Source: Chitinophaga pinensis (GTDB lineage Bacteria > Bacteroidota > Bacteroidia > NS11-12g > UBA9320). From it: a DNA stretch of 44,232 bases. The translations under genes and the position numbers were made by a program. The first letter of the stretch is position 1; each line of letters opens with the position of its first letter. Under the pieces are notes generated by a model. The model did no database searches, was not told the origin of the DNA, and was given only the letters and a program-made list of their open reading frames with translations. The stretch covers positions 1-44,232 of the forward strand of contig CAMDXE010000005.1 in assembly GCA_945878925.1 (NCBI GenBank), in the 5' to 3' direction. Shown here piece by piece: positions 15,547-24,061 of this stretch.

Positions 15547-16305
15547 ATGAACGGTATAAAACTTTCGGGGGTCGTTATAGCCTTCAATGAAGAGAAAAAA
15601 ATTGAGCGATGTATTCGTTCACTGTTTATGGTTTGCGACGAAGTAGTGGTTCTTGATTCCTATTCGAACGACCAAACTTGCGATTTGGCAAAAGCTGCTG
15701 GCGCTCATGTTGTTCAACACGAATTTGATGGCCATATACAACAAAAAAACAGAGCCCTTACTTATGCCAAATTTCCTTATATCTTATCTTTGGATGCCGA
15801 TGAAGAATTAAGCGAAACGTTAGTAACATCGATACTTAAAATAAAACAACACTGGTTGTGCGATGCGTATAGCATGAACCGACTGAACCGTTATGGGTCC
15901 CAATGGATTAGGCATGGGGCTTGGTATCCAGATAAAAAAATTAGACTTTGGAAACAGGATGTTGGACAATGGGGTGGCGACAACCCACACGATAAATTTA
16001 TTGTAAACCCTTCGGGTAAAATAGGCCATTTACGCGGCAACCTCTTGCATTATACCGTCAATGGATTGGAAGAATTAAAAACACAAACCGAAAAATTTTC
16101 AAGCATTGCAGCGCAAGCCATGAATGAAAAAAACATGAGAATATCAAGGGGTGCTCTTCTATTTAAAGCACTTTTTCGATTTATAAAAGAATATATAGTT
16201 TTAATGGGTTTTTTAGACGGCAAGGCGGGGATGAATATTGCCATCATGAATACTAAATATGTTTGGCTCAAATATTCAAAACTGTCGAAATTAGCAAAAA
16301 AGTAA
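15547..16305 (+). CDS. Glycosyltransferase family 2 (WaaE/KdtX-like)
   Basis: 252 residues. A GT-A fold glycosyltransferase: LSGVVIAFNEEKKIERCIRSL, then VVLDSYSNDQT and the metal-binding DxD region SLDADEEL (about residues 78-85). RHGAWYPDKKIRLWKQ and PHDKF are typical of the WaaE/KdtX-like lipopolysaccharide-core branch. A hydrophobic amphipathic C-terminus may bind the membrane. It probably adds a sugar to a lipid-linked acceptor or LPS core; the exact sugar is unknown. Confidence 0.88.
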   Translation: MNGIKLSGVVIAFNEEKKIERCIRSLFMVCDEVVVLDSYSNDQTCDLAKAAGAHVVQHEFDGHIQQKNRALTYAKFPYILSLDADEELSETLVTSILKIKQHWLCDAYSMNRLNRYGSQWIRHGAWYPDKKIRLWKQDVGQWGGDNPHDKFIVNPSGKIGHLRGNLLHYTVNGLEELKTQTEKFSSIAAQAMNEKNMRISRGALLFKALFRFIKEYIVLMGFLDGKAGMNIAIMNTKYVWLKYSKLSKLAKK

Positions 16306-16307
16306 GC

Positions 16308-17117
16308 CTATTTTAATTTGGCGCTAAACGTATTTTTAAGCCCCTTATAGCTTGTTAAATCTACCTTGAGAGAGCCAACCGCTAAGGCAGCCTCAATGCG
16401 AATGGGGATTTTATTTTCATCATCGCTTACCCAAAGGGTAATGGATTTATCATCTTTAAACACACGATCGGCCACAACCTTTGGCTTAATTTTTATACAT
16501 TTTACTTTTCCAATGTCGCTTTTTATGGTTTCCTTGCCCAAATATTTAAACTCTAAATTATAAATTTGCTGATCGAGGTAAACATCAATAGGAAAGGTTT
16601 GCCCTTTGCGGGCCGAATTATAGTCGATGGTTCGTGCGTAATAAATGGCTCCAATTATATCTTGAACATAAACCGGACATTCCATATTTTTCTTTTTCCC
16701 TTTTATTCGTTTTTTATCGTGATCGAAAAAAACCCAGTCCACATCGCTATATGAATCTTCTTTAACTGTTTTAACATATTTGATGGGCGCCATATACTCC
16801 ATATCCAAATACGATTCGAAACGGTCTCTAACTTTAAACATCCAATCGAAGGTGCTTATGGTTCGCCCGTCGGCCACTAAATGATATGTGGGCCTTTCGT
16901 GAACATAGATTGTTTCGGCATTTACCTTCAACTTTATTTTGGCTGCATTAATAAATCCATAGTGTACACGGTAATTAAGCTCTTCGCCATAGGTAAATGC
17001 GCTGTTCAATTGTGTGCGATGCGCATTGGGCTTAGGCTCCAAATTCAATTGTTGTAACGGTAAATAGCTAAAACTACTTGAAATAAAGGCTAAAATAATT
17101 GGGATTGCGATTTTCAT
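16308..17117 (-). CDS. DUF3108 secreted protein
   Basis: 269 residues. A signal peptide (MKIAIPIILAFISSSFSYL) precedes a DUF3108 domain beginning FTYGEELNYRVHYGFINAAKIKLKV and ending with KSITLWVSDDENKIPIRIEAALAVGSLKVDL. Such proteins are predicted beta-rich periplasmic or outer-membrane-associated proteins of unknown function. Convergent with the glycosyltransferase (2 bp apart) and divergent from the barrel gene that follows. Confidence 0.8.
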   Translation of the reverse strand: MKIAIPIILAFISSSFSYLPLQQLNLEPKPNAHRTQLNSAFTYGEELNYRVHYGFINAAKIKLKVNAETIYVHERPTYHLVADGRTISTFDWMFKVRDRFESYLDMEYMAPIKYVKTVKEDSYSDVDWVFFDHDKKRIKGKKKNMECPVYVQDIIGAIYYARTIDYNSARKGQTFPIDVYLDQQIYNLEFKYLGKETIKSDIGKVKCIKIKPKVVADRVFKDDKSITLWVSDDENKIPIRIEAALAVGSLKVDLTSYKGLKNTFSAKLK

Positions 17118-17166
17118 AGAGTTGTTTTTTTAAAAGCAAATTGTATTCCAAATTGCTTTGCTATAG

Positions 17167-17196
17167 ATTGGTTCACTTTTAATTACGCTATATTTG
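17167..17196 (+). promoter_or_regulatory. Promoter of the barrel gene at 17210
   Basis: ATTG (17167-17170), 18-nt spacer, TATATTTG (17189-17196). The TTG start codon follows 13 nt after the -7 box, which supports that start. Confidence 0.6.
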
Positions 17197-17209
17197 ACGT
17201 TTTATCCAG

Positions 17210-18316
17210 TTGAAAAATTACATAATACTCGCCATTTGTTTAGGTATTGGCCAATTAAGTTATTCGCAACTTAATAATTCTTTGTTATTTAACGCAAATC
17301 CCGACAGTTTAATATCAACCAAAAAAAAATTTGGGTATATGGTTGACAATCTTAACTATATGCGCAATACAGAATATCGCAGCAATATAGAACAAGGAGC
17401 CACCTGGGCCGGCACTCAATTGTGGCCTTCGGCCTTTTATCGATACAACAAAGCCCTTAGTTTTAGAGCAGGCCTTTTTATCCAAAAGGATTTTGGATCA
17501 AACGATTTCCGCAAATTGATCCCCACCTATACGCTAACGTATTCTAAAAAAAATATAAAAATAAATTTTGGAACCTTAGACGGAAGTTTAGACCATAAAT
17601 TAATTGAACCGCTTTACGCCACCGAAAATTTTATAGATAAACGGATTGAAAATGGCTTACAAGTTAAAGCAAAATTCAAACGCTTGACTTTCGACCACTG
17701 GGTAGACTGGGAAAAAATGATTTATCGAACCTCCACCTCTCAAGAGCGGTTTACGGTTGGATTTAGTGGAAACATTAAATGCATCGATAAAACTAATTTT
17801 AAACTCAAAATTCCAATACAGGTGATTGGGCGGCACGAAGGTGGCGAAATTTACGCACAACCTCATTTGCCCTTAAAAACCCAATTTAACTTTGCCTATG
17901 GCGTGCATATTACCCAAAAGATGCCTAACAGTTTTATTGATAAAATTGATTTCCAAGGCTTCGTTGTCTTCTACGAAGATTTGATTTCGGCAAAAGCCGA
18001 TTCATTTATCGATGGAAACGGGCAATACCTTACGCTGTCGTTGCACCACAAATATTTGGGATTAATGTTTAACTACTGGGATGCCCATCAATTTATTTCG
18101 CCCCTAGGCGAGCCATACTATCTAAGTAAAAGCCGCGAATATCCTGGCGATTATCGCCAATATCGCAAAATGTTTATGGCTCGGCTATTGTATGAGCGAC
18201 GCATTTGGAATCATGCCTCTTTTGTAGGCAGACTAAATATTATTTATGACGTTTCCGAAAAACAGATGAATAATGTAGCCGAGGTCTATTTTAAATTTAA
18301 CATCGGCAACAAATAA
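17210..18316 (+). CDS. Putative outer-membrane beta-barrel protein
   Basis: 368 residues with a signal peptide directly after a TTG start (KNYIILAICLGIGQLSYSQ). The rest has alternating hydrophobic/aromatic strands and many Tyr, Trp and Phe (QLWPSAFYRYNKALSFRAGLF, LTLSLHHKYLGLMFNYWDAH), the pattern of an outer-membrane barrel of about 14-16 strands. It ends in NVAEVYFKFNIGNK rather than a terminal Phe. No specific family was recognised; a porin-like or surface-structural role is possible. The TTG start is supported by the promoter 13 nt upstream and by the signal peptide. Confidence 0.6.
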   Translation: MKNYIILAICLGIGQLSYSQLNNSLLFNANPDSLISTKKKFGYMVDNLNYMRNTEYRSNIEQGATWAGTQLWPSAFYRYNKALSFRAGLFIQKDFGSNDFRKLIPTYTLTYSKKNIKINFGTLDGSLDHKLIEPLYATENFIDKRIENGLQVKAKFKRLTFDHWVDWEKMIYRTSTSQERFTVGFSGNIKCIDKTNFKLKIPIQVIGRHEGGEIYAQPHLPLKTQFNFAYGVHITQKMPNSFIDKIDFQGFVVFYEDLISAKADSFIDGNGQYLTLSLHHKYLGLMFNYWDAHQFISPLGEPYYLSKSREYPGDYRQYRKMFMARLLYERRIWNHASFVGRLNIIYDVSEKQMNNVAEVYFKFNIGNK

Positions 18317-18330
18317 GCGGCTGCTTTTCC

Positions 18331-18338
18331 TATATTTG
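18331..18338 (+). promoter_or_regulatory. -7 box of the NifU-C gene
   Basis: TATATTTG lies 11 nt before the ATG at 18350. It sits inside a small inverted repeat CCTAT...ATAGG (18329-18344). No clear TTTG -33 box is seen. Confidence 0.5.
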
Positions 18339-18349
18339 CATAGGCAATC

Positions 18350-18592
18350 ATGATTGAAACGGGCAAAGACTTACGCGCAAAAATTGAATCAACACTTGAA
18401 ACGGTTAGGCCCTATTTGCAAGCCGATGGTGGGGATGTTGAATTTATTGACGTGTCGGCCGATATGGTTGTTAAATTAAAATTATTGGGTACATGTAGCA
18501 CATGCACCATGAGCCGTTTTACCATGAAAGCCGGCATTGAAGATAGCCTAAAAAAAGCAATTCCAGCCATAACAGCGGTGGTGGCAATCTGA
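18350..18592 (+). CDS. NifU C-terminal domain protein (Fe-S carrier)
   Basis: 80 residues, a stand-alone NifU-C/Nfu domain: VRPYLQADGGDVEFIDV and the cluster-binding CxxC in LLGTCSTCTMS (Cys49, Cys52). Nfu proteins assemble or carry a 4Fe-4S cluster at a dimer interface and pass it to apo-enzymes. It has its own promoter. The hscA gene in the same window belongs to the same pathway but is 11 kb away. Confidence 0.92.
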   Translation: MIETGKDLRAKIESTLETVRPYLQADGGDVEFIDVSADMVVKLKLLGTCSTCTMSRFTMKAGIEDSLKKAIPAITAVVAI

Positions 18593-18753
18593 TTTTAAAA
18601 AATCAATTCACTTAATTTCAGGCATTTAAAAAAAATTTGCACCCCTATGCAACTTTTTTTATTTTATTAATGTCTATCCTTTTGTAAATTCTTATGTTGT
18701 TAGGTACATTATTATTTACAATAGTCATATACGTTTTTCAGAGGTTTAGGTGA

Positions 18754-18786
18754 AATCCCATTCTTAATTAGGATGGGATTTTTTTT
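18754..18786 (+). terminator. Strong Rho-independent terminator, 160 bp past the NifU-C gene
   Basis: AATCCCATTCT (18754-18764) pairs with AGGATGGGATT (18770-18780) with one G-T wobble and a 5-nt loop, followed by eight T (18779-18786). It is far from the NifU-C stop. TTTG-N20-TACATTAT (18681-18712) just upstream could drive a short RNA of about 70 nt that ends here. Confidence 0.8.
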
Positions 18787-18873
18787 GGCTTAACATTTTT
18801 TCGAACCCTAAAAATAATTTTAAACTATATGCAGATAATTAATAAATTGCGCTGCTTAAATGGTCAATTTTAA

Positions 18874-19728
18874 ATGATTAGCTTTAAACGTGGTATTATC
18901 CTTTTTGTTTTTATAGTTTGGTGCGCCTTGTGTTGGCATCGGTACACTTGCACTCTTAAAGGATTTTGCTACCAAAGTACTTTGGCCAACGAAAAACCTA
19001 AGGCTAACTTTCATGGAAACGCCTTTCTATTTGAATCGTCATCGTATAGCGCTGTTCAACAAAAAGGTTTTCAAGCGTATTGCGATTCGATGCAAAGTAT
19101 CCTCAAAAAAGAGCATTTGGTGCAAATTATTGGAATTTATTACGCATCCGAAAAAAATTCATCACCCTACAAAAATTTAGGATTGGCAAGAGCCAATGCC
19201 ATAAAAAATTGCTTAGGCTCCAATTTAGACACTTCGCTGTTTATAGTTCGTTCTAAGCTTTCGACTGCCGCACAGCCTTCTGGCTTTTTCAAAGCTTGCG
19301 AAACCCATGTAGAGTTGAAAACTAATTCATCATCCGAAGGCATTGCGAATAACTCTGTTAAACCATCGTCGCCAATTTTGCTCGCACAATCTTCAAGCAA
19401 AGTGAGTATCGAGCCAAATCAGCTTATTGTTATTCCGTTTGAAGCCAAAGCTGTGCATAGAATCGAAAGTGACAAAACAAATGATCAATTATCGCAAATA
19501 GCCAAACTTATAAAAACCAATGGAAAATCGGTTTCGATAATTGGGTTTAGCAGTAAAAATGAAGCCATTGAGCTAGGAAGAATAAGAGCCTGGGTTATTA
19601 AAAAAGAATTATTAACGCATGGCATTCCTTCGGCGCAATTAATGACCTCAAGTGAGGTATCGGATGAAAAAAATTCAACTCAAATATATACACCCATCCA
19701 TTCACAAAAAGTAATAATACGCTATTAA
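18874..19728 (+). CDS. Membrane-anchored protein with two OmpA-like repeats
   Basis: 284 residues. One N-terminal helix (about 8-24) is followed by a Cys-rich stretch (CWHRYTCTLKGFC), then two OmpA-like alpha/beta units. The first is FHGNAFLFESSSYSAVQQKGFQAY...LVQIIGIYYASE...NLGLARANAIKNCL (about 48-110); the second is LIVIPFEAKAVHRIES...VSIIGFSSKNEAIELGRIRAWVIKKELL (about 190-250). Both keep the RA helix but the usual peptidoglycan-binding Asp is not obvious, so binding is doubtful. I recall similar Trp/Cys-rich N-termini in Bacteroidota OmpA-family proteins. A small coiled-coil protein follows 12 bp downstream. Confidence 0.65.
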   Translation: MISFKRGIILFVFIVWCALCWHRYTCTLKGFCYQSTLANEKPKANFHGNAFLFESSSYSAVQQKGFQAYCDSMQSILKKEHLVQIIGIYYASEKNSSPYKNLGLARANAIKNCLGSNLDTSLFIVRSKLSTAAQPSGFFKACETHVELKTNSSSEGIANNSVKPSSPILLAQSSSKVSIEPNQLIVIPFEAKAVHRIESDKTNDQLSQIAKLIKTNGKSVSIIGFSSKNEAIELGRIRAWVIKKELLTHGIPSAQLMTSSEVSDEKNSTQIYTPIHSQKVIIRY

Positions 19729-19740
19729 TCTACACCCCTC

Positions 19741-20133
19741 ATGTTTTACCTAACTATCACAAAACCATACAATTTGAGCGATGCAAGTATTGAAATACTT
19801 ATCATGTTACTGGTAGCCTTTATTTTGGGATACTTGTTCTGCTATTTTATACTGCCTACTAAAAAAGAAAATAATTTGGATGAGGCAAAATCGTTTGAAC
19901 ACCAGATAAAGGTTTTAAACGAACGACTGAATGCCGCCAATGGAGATAAAGTTGCACTAAAAAAATCAATAACCATAGAGTATGGCACCAAACTCGATAA
20001 ACTTAAAACAAAACTTGATCATGCAAGAGCTGATTTAGAAAAGTGCTTAAGTTCGAAGGCCGATAACACAAATTTAGCTTCCTTGCCCAAGGCGGCACTC
20101 ACGGTAAAGAAAAAGCCTGCCAAGTCCAAATAA
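19741..20133 (+). CDS. Small membrane protein with coiled coil
   Basis: 130 residues. A hydrophobic helix (about 18-40, EILIMLLVAFILGYLFCYFIL) anchors a cytoplasmic or periplasmic coiled coil (about 50-105, heptad pattern in HQIKVLNERLNAANGDKVAL and KLKTKLDHARADLEK), then a lysine-rich tail (VKKKPAKSK). I do not recognise a family. It is only 12 bp after the double OmpA-like gene and on the same strand, so the pair may form one envelope complex. Confidence 0.6.
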   Translation: MFYLTITKPYNLSDASIEILIMLLVAFILGYLFCYFILPTKKENNLDEAKSFEHQIKVLNERLNAANGDKVALKKSITIEYGTKLDKLKTKLDHARADLEKCLSSKADNTNLASLPKAALTVKKKPAKSK

Positions 20134-20204
20134 TAATTGTCTGGATAGCAAACTGTTATTAGGGCTAAATTTCGTTAAGAACATCAAAAAAATCATGCTA
20201 AAAT

Positions 20205-20237
20205 TTTCGTGGAATAAAACAAAACTCGATACCTTTG
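20205..20237 (+). promoter_or_regulatory. Promoter of bshA
   Basis: TTTC (20205-20208), 21-nt spacer, TACCTTTG (20230-20237). The -7 box ends 9 nt before the ATG at 20247, so the leader is at most a few bases. The TTG at 20235 lies in the box and cannot be the start. Confidence 0.65.
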
Positions 20238-20246
20238 CATTCCCTC

Positions 20247-21380
20247 ATGAACATAGGCATCGTTTGTTATCCAACCTTTGGCGGAAGTGGCGTAGTAGCT
20301 ACCGAACTGGGTAAATTATTGGCCATTGAGGGTCATTCGGTTCATTTTATATCCTATGATCAACCTGCGCGCCTCGATTATTTTTCACAAAATTTATTTT
20401 ACCACGAGGTAAGTGTTTCCACCTACCCTTTGTTTCAATATCCGCCCTATGAGTTGGCCTTGACCGGAAAAATTGTGGAGGTGGTGCAAACCGCCAAATT
20501 GGATGTGCTTCATGTTCATTACGCCATACCTCATGCAGCAGCAGCAATTATGGCCAAAAAAATATTACGGGATATTAATGGCATAACAATTCCTGTTATT
20601 ACGACCCTTCATGGAACAGATATTACCTTGGTAGGCAATGATCCAAATTACGAAGGCGTCGTTTCGTATTCGCTCAATCAAAGCGATGCAGTTACTGCAG
20701 TATCGGCTAGTTTGCGAGACGATACTTATAAATATTTTAAAATTAATAAGACCATAGAAGTTATTCCTAATTTTATTGATTTGGCCAAATATAGCCGACA
20801 AACCAATTTAACCTTTCGCAACGCCTTTGCCAGCGATGAAGAATCTATTTTGATGCACACATCAAATTTCAGAAAGGTAAAACGGATTGAAGATGTCATT
20901 CATATTTTTAGCGCAGTTATAAAAACAAAAGCTTGCAAATTGATATTGGTTGGCGATGGACCCGAACGGCGAAACATAGAATTGTTATGCGCCAAATTAA
21001 ACCTTAGCAATCAGGTAATTTTTATGGGAAAACAAGATGCCATCGAAAAATTACTTTCCATTGCCGATGTGTTTATCATGCCTTCGGAAACCGAAAGCTT
21101 TGGCTTGGCAGCTTTGGAGGCTATGGCCTGCGGGGTGCCTGTAATATGCACTAATACAGGTGGCTTGCCCGAACTAAATATTCATGGTTACTCGGGCTAT
21201 ATTGCCAATGTTGGCGATACCGATGCCATGACAGAATATCTATTAAACATTTTAGAGTCCGAAACGAGTTTAGCCATTTTTAGATCCAATGCACGTCAAA
21301 ATGCTTTAAAATTTGGTATCGAAAAAATTGTGCCTTTGTACGAATCCTTGTATAAAACGTTGCTTTTACCAAAGCCATAA
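20247..21380 (+). CDS. bshA: N-acetyl-alpha-D-glucosaminyl L-malate synthase
   Basis: 377 residues, GT-B glycosyltransferase family 4. BshA joins GlcNAc from UDP-GlcNAc to L-malate, the first step of bacillithiol synthesis. The N-terminus MNIGIVCYPTFGGSGVVATE is diagnostic, with HVHYAIPHAAAA, TTLHGTDITLVG, and the donor-binding region MPSETESFGLAALEAMACG. Start set at ATG 20247 because the upstream TTG falls in the promoter. It implies bacillithiol as the low-molecular-weight thiol; bshB and bshC are not in the window. Confidence 0.95.
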   Translation: MNIGIVCYPTFGGSGVVATELGKLLAIEGHSVHFISYDQPARLDYFSQNLFYHEVSVSTYPLFQYPPYELALTGKIVEVVQTAKLDVLHVHYAIPHAAAAIMAKKILRDINGITIPVITTLHGTDITLVGNDPNYEGVVSYSLNQSDAVTAVSASLRDDTYKYFKINKTIEVIPNFIDLAKYSRQTNLTFRNAFASDEESILMHTSNFRKVKRIEDVIHIFSAVIKTKACKLILVGDGPERRNIELLCAKLNLSNQVIFMGKQDAIEKLLSIADVFIMPSETESFGLAALEAMACGVPVICTNTGGLPELNIHGYSGYIANVGDTDAMTEYLLNILESETSLAIFRSNARQNALKFGIEKIVPLYESLYKTLLLPKP

Positions 21381-21395
21381 ACTTTGATAATTGTA

Positions 21396-22136
21396 TTACA
21401 ATTTTAGCAACTGCCCTTTCCCGCTATGGGCGGTAAGCTCTTTTTTAATTAATGGCTCGGCCAAATAAAATACATTGCCTTTGTTAAAAATTTTAGCTGA
21501 AAGCTTATTCTTGGGGTTCACAAAACAATCTAAGGGAGTATGACTGTCGATATAAATATCGTCACATAAGAGTTTGCGAGCATCAAGCACCGTAATCTCC
21601 TCAATGCTACAACTCAAAATATTGGCAAAGCCTTCTAAAAAAACATTGCCCGAATTCATCGTTTGTACATCTAAAATGCCTGCATTTATTTTCAAATCAA
21701 CAGTCCCCAATCCTAGGTTTTTTAACTTTACAGTTCTTAGTTCGAAATGCAAGGTATCGATGCTCTTGATGTTTGCTATTGAATAAATTTGAATATCGTC
21801 AAGAAACCTAACCCTTATTTCGAGGCTTATTTTACGATCGTAACTTCTCACAAAGTTGCATTTATTCGAATTTTCAATTCTTAGGGTACCGTTTTTTATG
21901 GAGCCTTTTATTTGATTTATAATGTTTCTACCTGCCGTGATGGTTAGTTGTTCGGGAAGCATGGTGTCCTGAATTAATATAACATCATATTTTTCGCCTA
22001 TGTAAAGTTTTGTAAAGGGTTCGAGGGAGCGCGATACCGTAATGTCATCGCCGGTGCCTTGAAAACAATCGTTCCATTGGTCTTTTTTGCATCCGCTAAG
22101 TACCCCTATCATGAATATTATAACGAGGACTCTCAT
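21396..22136 (-). CDS. Head GIN domain (DUF2807) lipoprotein
   Basis: 246 residues. A lipobox (IGVLSGC, Cys16) precedes a DUF2807 right-handed beta-helix-like domain: SRSLEPFTKLYIGEKYDVILIQD, LTITAGRNIINQIKGSIKNGTLRIENSNKC, and the repeating short strands to the C-terminus. These putative adhesin-head proteins are abundant in Bacteroidota; function is not established. Its start overlaps the stop of the PagL-like gene by 4 bp, so the two are one transcription unit. Confidence 0.82.
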   Translation of the reverse strand: MRVLVIIFMIGVLSGCKKDQWNDCFQGTGDDITVSRSLEPFTKLYIGEKYDVILIQDTMLPEQLTITAGRNIINQIKGSIKNGTLRIENSNKCNFVRSYDRKISLEIRVRFLDDIQIYSIANIKSIDTLHFELRTVKLKNLGLGTVDLKINAGILDVQTMNSGNVFLEGFANILSCSIEEITVLDARKLLCDDIYIDSHTPLDCFVNPKNKLSAKIFNKGNVFYLAEPLIKKELTAHSGKGQLLKL

Positions 22137-23236
22137 TTTTTAAATTTATTAAAGGTATATCCTAAGCCCCATTCAAAATAATCGGCCGTACCAAAATGTA
22201 TTTTTAGAGTAGTGTTTAAAAACAAATTTTTACTAAGGCTGTATCTAAACCCAAGTCTCTGATAGGTAAAATACTTGGTTTGGTATGGGTTTAAAAGATA
22301 AAAGCCTATATCGCTCAGCATCGAAAATTTTCCTAAATCGAATCTGTGCCCAATAAGCACTCCCAGCTCGGTACTATTGTCGATGCCAACTCTTGGATTA
22401 GGATCGCTTAAAAAGTATGAATACGGATGAGTTGGATCCCAAACAAGGTCGGTGCCCAGATACCATTGCCGAATAGGATTTATTGATTTATTATACCTAT
22501 AAGCCGCATTAAAGATATGAAAGGTGCGTGGATTGGCAAAAAACTTTTCTTTATAGGCATAGTTTAAAAGTAACTCATGGCGTTTTCTCTCTGGTTTGAT
22601 TATCGAAGAGGTGTCGAGCCCCGATTTGCTTAATTTAATAATTCCTGTTTGAAGCCCAACAAACAAACTTGGCACATTGATTCCTAGGTTTGGAGTGCGA
22701 ATACTGCCGTTGGAATAATGTGTAATGCCCAATCCTGTTTTTAAATTAATTTTGGGTGTTAATTGTGCATTGTAGAGTAAAGCCAATTGTATGTTTCCAT
22801 TCCAATTACTTCCAATAGCCATGTTCTGCCTATTGGTTTCGATATCAAATTTTTTGGTTAAATATCCTACGCCAGTGCCTAGTCTTAAGGCCAAGTGATT
22901 GGTTTTTCGTCCCGCAATTTTAAACTGAAAATTGGTGCCAAGGCCATACACTTTTCCAGAGAGTTTTGGCTGTCCTAAATCTAAATATATAAATTCGAAG
23001 CCTACTTCGGCGCGCTTATAATATTTGGAAAAATATTTAGTTGAATGGTCAAGCTTTGAGATGGATATTTCGAATCCTTGGGTGTGTGCTTCTAAATTTC
23101 GAGAATCATCGCGATGGCCAAATACAAAGCCTGGAAGATACATGGCTCCTGCAGCCCATTTATATTGTGCATGAACCGTATAGGTTCCCAACAAAATAAT
23201 CAGAAAGAATAGTTTTCTTTTAATTGACGTGCACAT
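22133..23236 (-). CDS. Acyloxyacyl hydrolase (PagL-like lipid A 3-O-deacylase)
   Basis: 367 residues. A signal peptide ends at VHAQ (residue 24); the rest is an outer-membrane barrel. The catalytic His-x-Ser is in GITHYSNGSIRTPNLGIN (His173, Ser175), the pattern of PagL, which removes the 3-O acyl chain of lipid A. It is longer than Pseudomonas PagL because of a C-terminal extension of about 150 residues with further barrel-like strands and no terminal Phe. That extension is common in Bacteroidota members and untested. Operonic with the head-GIN lipoprotein. Confidence 0.82.
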   Translation of the reverse strand: MCTSIKRKLFFLIILLGTYTVHAQYKWAAGAMYLPGFVFGHRDDSRNLEAHTQGFEISISKLDHSTKYFSKYYKRAEVGFEFIYLDLGQPKLSGKVYGLGTNFQFKIAGRKTNHLALRLGTGVGYLTKKFDIETNRQNMAIGSNWNGNIQLALLYNAQLTPKINLKTGLGITHYSNGSIRTPNLGINVPSLFVGLQTGIIKLSKSGLDTSSIIKPERKRHELLLNYAYKEKFFANPRTFHIFNAAYRYNKSINPIRQWYLGTDLVWDPTHPYSYFLSDPNPRVGIDNSTELGVLIGHRFDLGKFSMLSDIGFYLLNPYQTKYFTYQRLGFRYSLSKNLFLNTTLKIHFGTADYFEWGLGYTFNKFKK

Positions 23237-23346
23237 TTATCTTATGCAAAAAAAAGGAAAATAGTGCAATCATAATGACATATTTTTTTGAAGCTGGTAT
23301 TTACTCTTCATTTTAAGAGCACCTAGCCATCAAAATATTAATACTT

Positions 23347-23381
23347 ATTGTTCCGTTACTTTAAAAATCAACTTAATTTTG
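23347..23381 (+). promoter_or_regulatory. Promoter of the lipoprotein operon
   Basis: ATTG (23347-23350), 23-nt spacer, TAATTTTG (23374-23381); the ATG at 23393 is 11 nt past the -7 box. This rules out the TTG at 23348 as a start. Confidence 0.6.
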
Positions 23382-23392
23382 ACCAGTATATC

Positions 23393-24061
23393 ATGCTTTT
23401 AAGAATCAGTTTATTTAGTTTTCTGCTTGTGAGTTTATGCTCATGTTTTGAAATAGTTGAAGATGTTAATTTAAATAAAAATGGGTCAGGCGTATTTAAG
23501 CTTAGCCTTAATTTAAGTCAAAGCAAAAATGAAATCAATACCCTCATGCGCCTCGATAGCTCATCGGGATACCACATCCCAAAAATTAAAGAAATTGACG
23601 CCGCTTTGAATACGACCATAGCCACACTTAAAAAAACAGAAGGCCTAACAAACATTAGCATTCAACGCGATTTTAAAAACTGGATATTCGAATTAAAAAC
23701 GGATTTTAAAACTACTAAAAATCTGGAAACGGGATTAAAAAACATATACGCCGTATTTTTGGATGACCCCTCAAAATCGCTGAAAAACAAGTTAGCTTAT
23801 GATGGCAAAATTTTAAAAAGAGAAAGCGCTCCATTGGATGCAGCCATGCGCAAACGCTTGAATAATCCAACTGAAAAACGAATATTTGCGAAAGCAAAAT
23901 ATACCACCATCTACCATTTCGAAAACAAAATTGCCACTTATACCAACAAAAGGTCCAAAGTTTCATCAAGCAAAAAAGCCATTATGCTTCAGAGCTCCGT
24001 TTTAAATATCATCAATCAAAAAGAAACCATAGCAAATCAAATTAAATTACATGAACCATAG
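23393..24061 (+). CDS. Putative lipoprotein of unknown function
   Basis: 222 residues from the ATG at 23393. The signal peptide ends in a lipobox (VSLCSC, Cys at about 16-18), then FEIVEDVNLNKNGSGVFKLSLNL, a beta pattern seen in small Bacteroidota lipoproteins. Much of the rest is Lys-rich with helical character. No catalytic motif is visible. It overlaps the next gene by 11 bp, so the two are translated from one message. Confidence 0.6.
   Translation: MLLRISLFSFLLVSLCSCFEIVEDVNLNKNGSGVFKLSLNLSQSKNEINTLMRLDSSSGYHIPKIKEIDAALNTTIATLKKTEGLTNISIQRDFKNWIFELKTDFKTTKNLETGLKNIYAVFLDDPSKSLKNKLAYDGKILKRESAPLDAAMRKRLNNPTEKRIFAKAKYTTIYHFENKIATYTNKRSKVSSSKKAIMLQSSVLNIINQKETIANQIKLHEP

Noticed and set aside
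17157-17160. TTTG as the -33 box of the barrel gene
   Set aside because: It would give a 28-nt spacer, too long; ATTG at 17167-17170 gives 18 nt.
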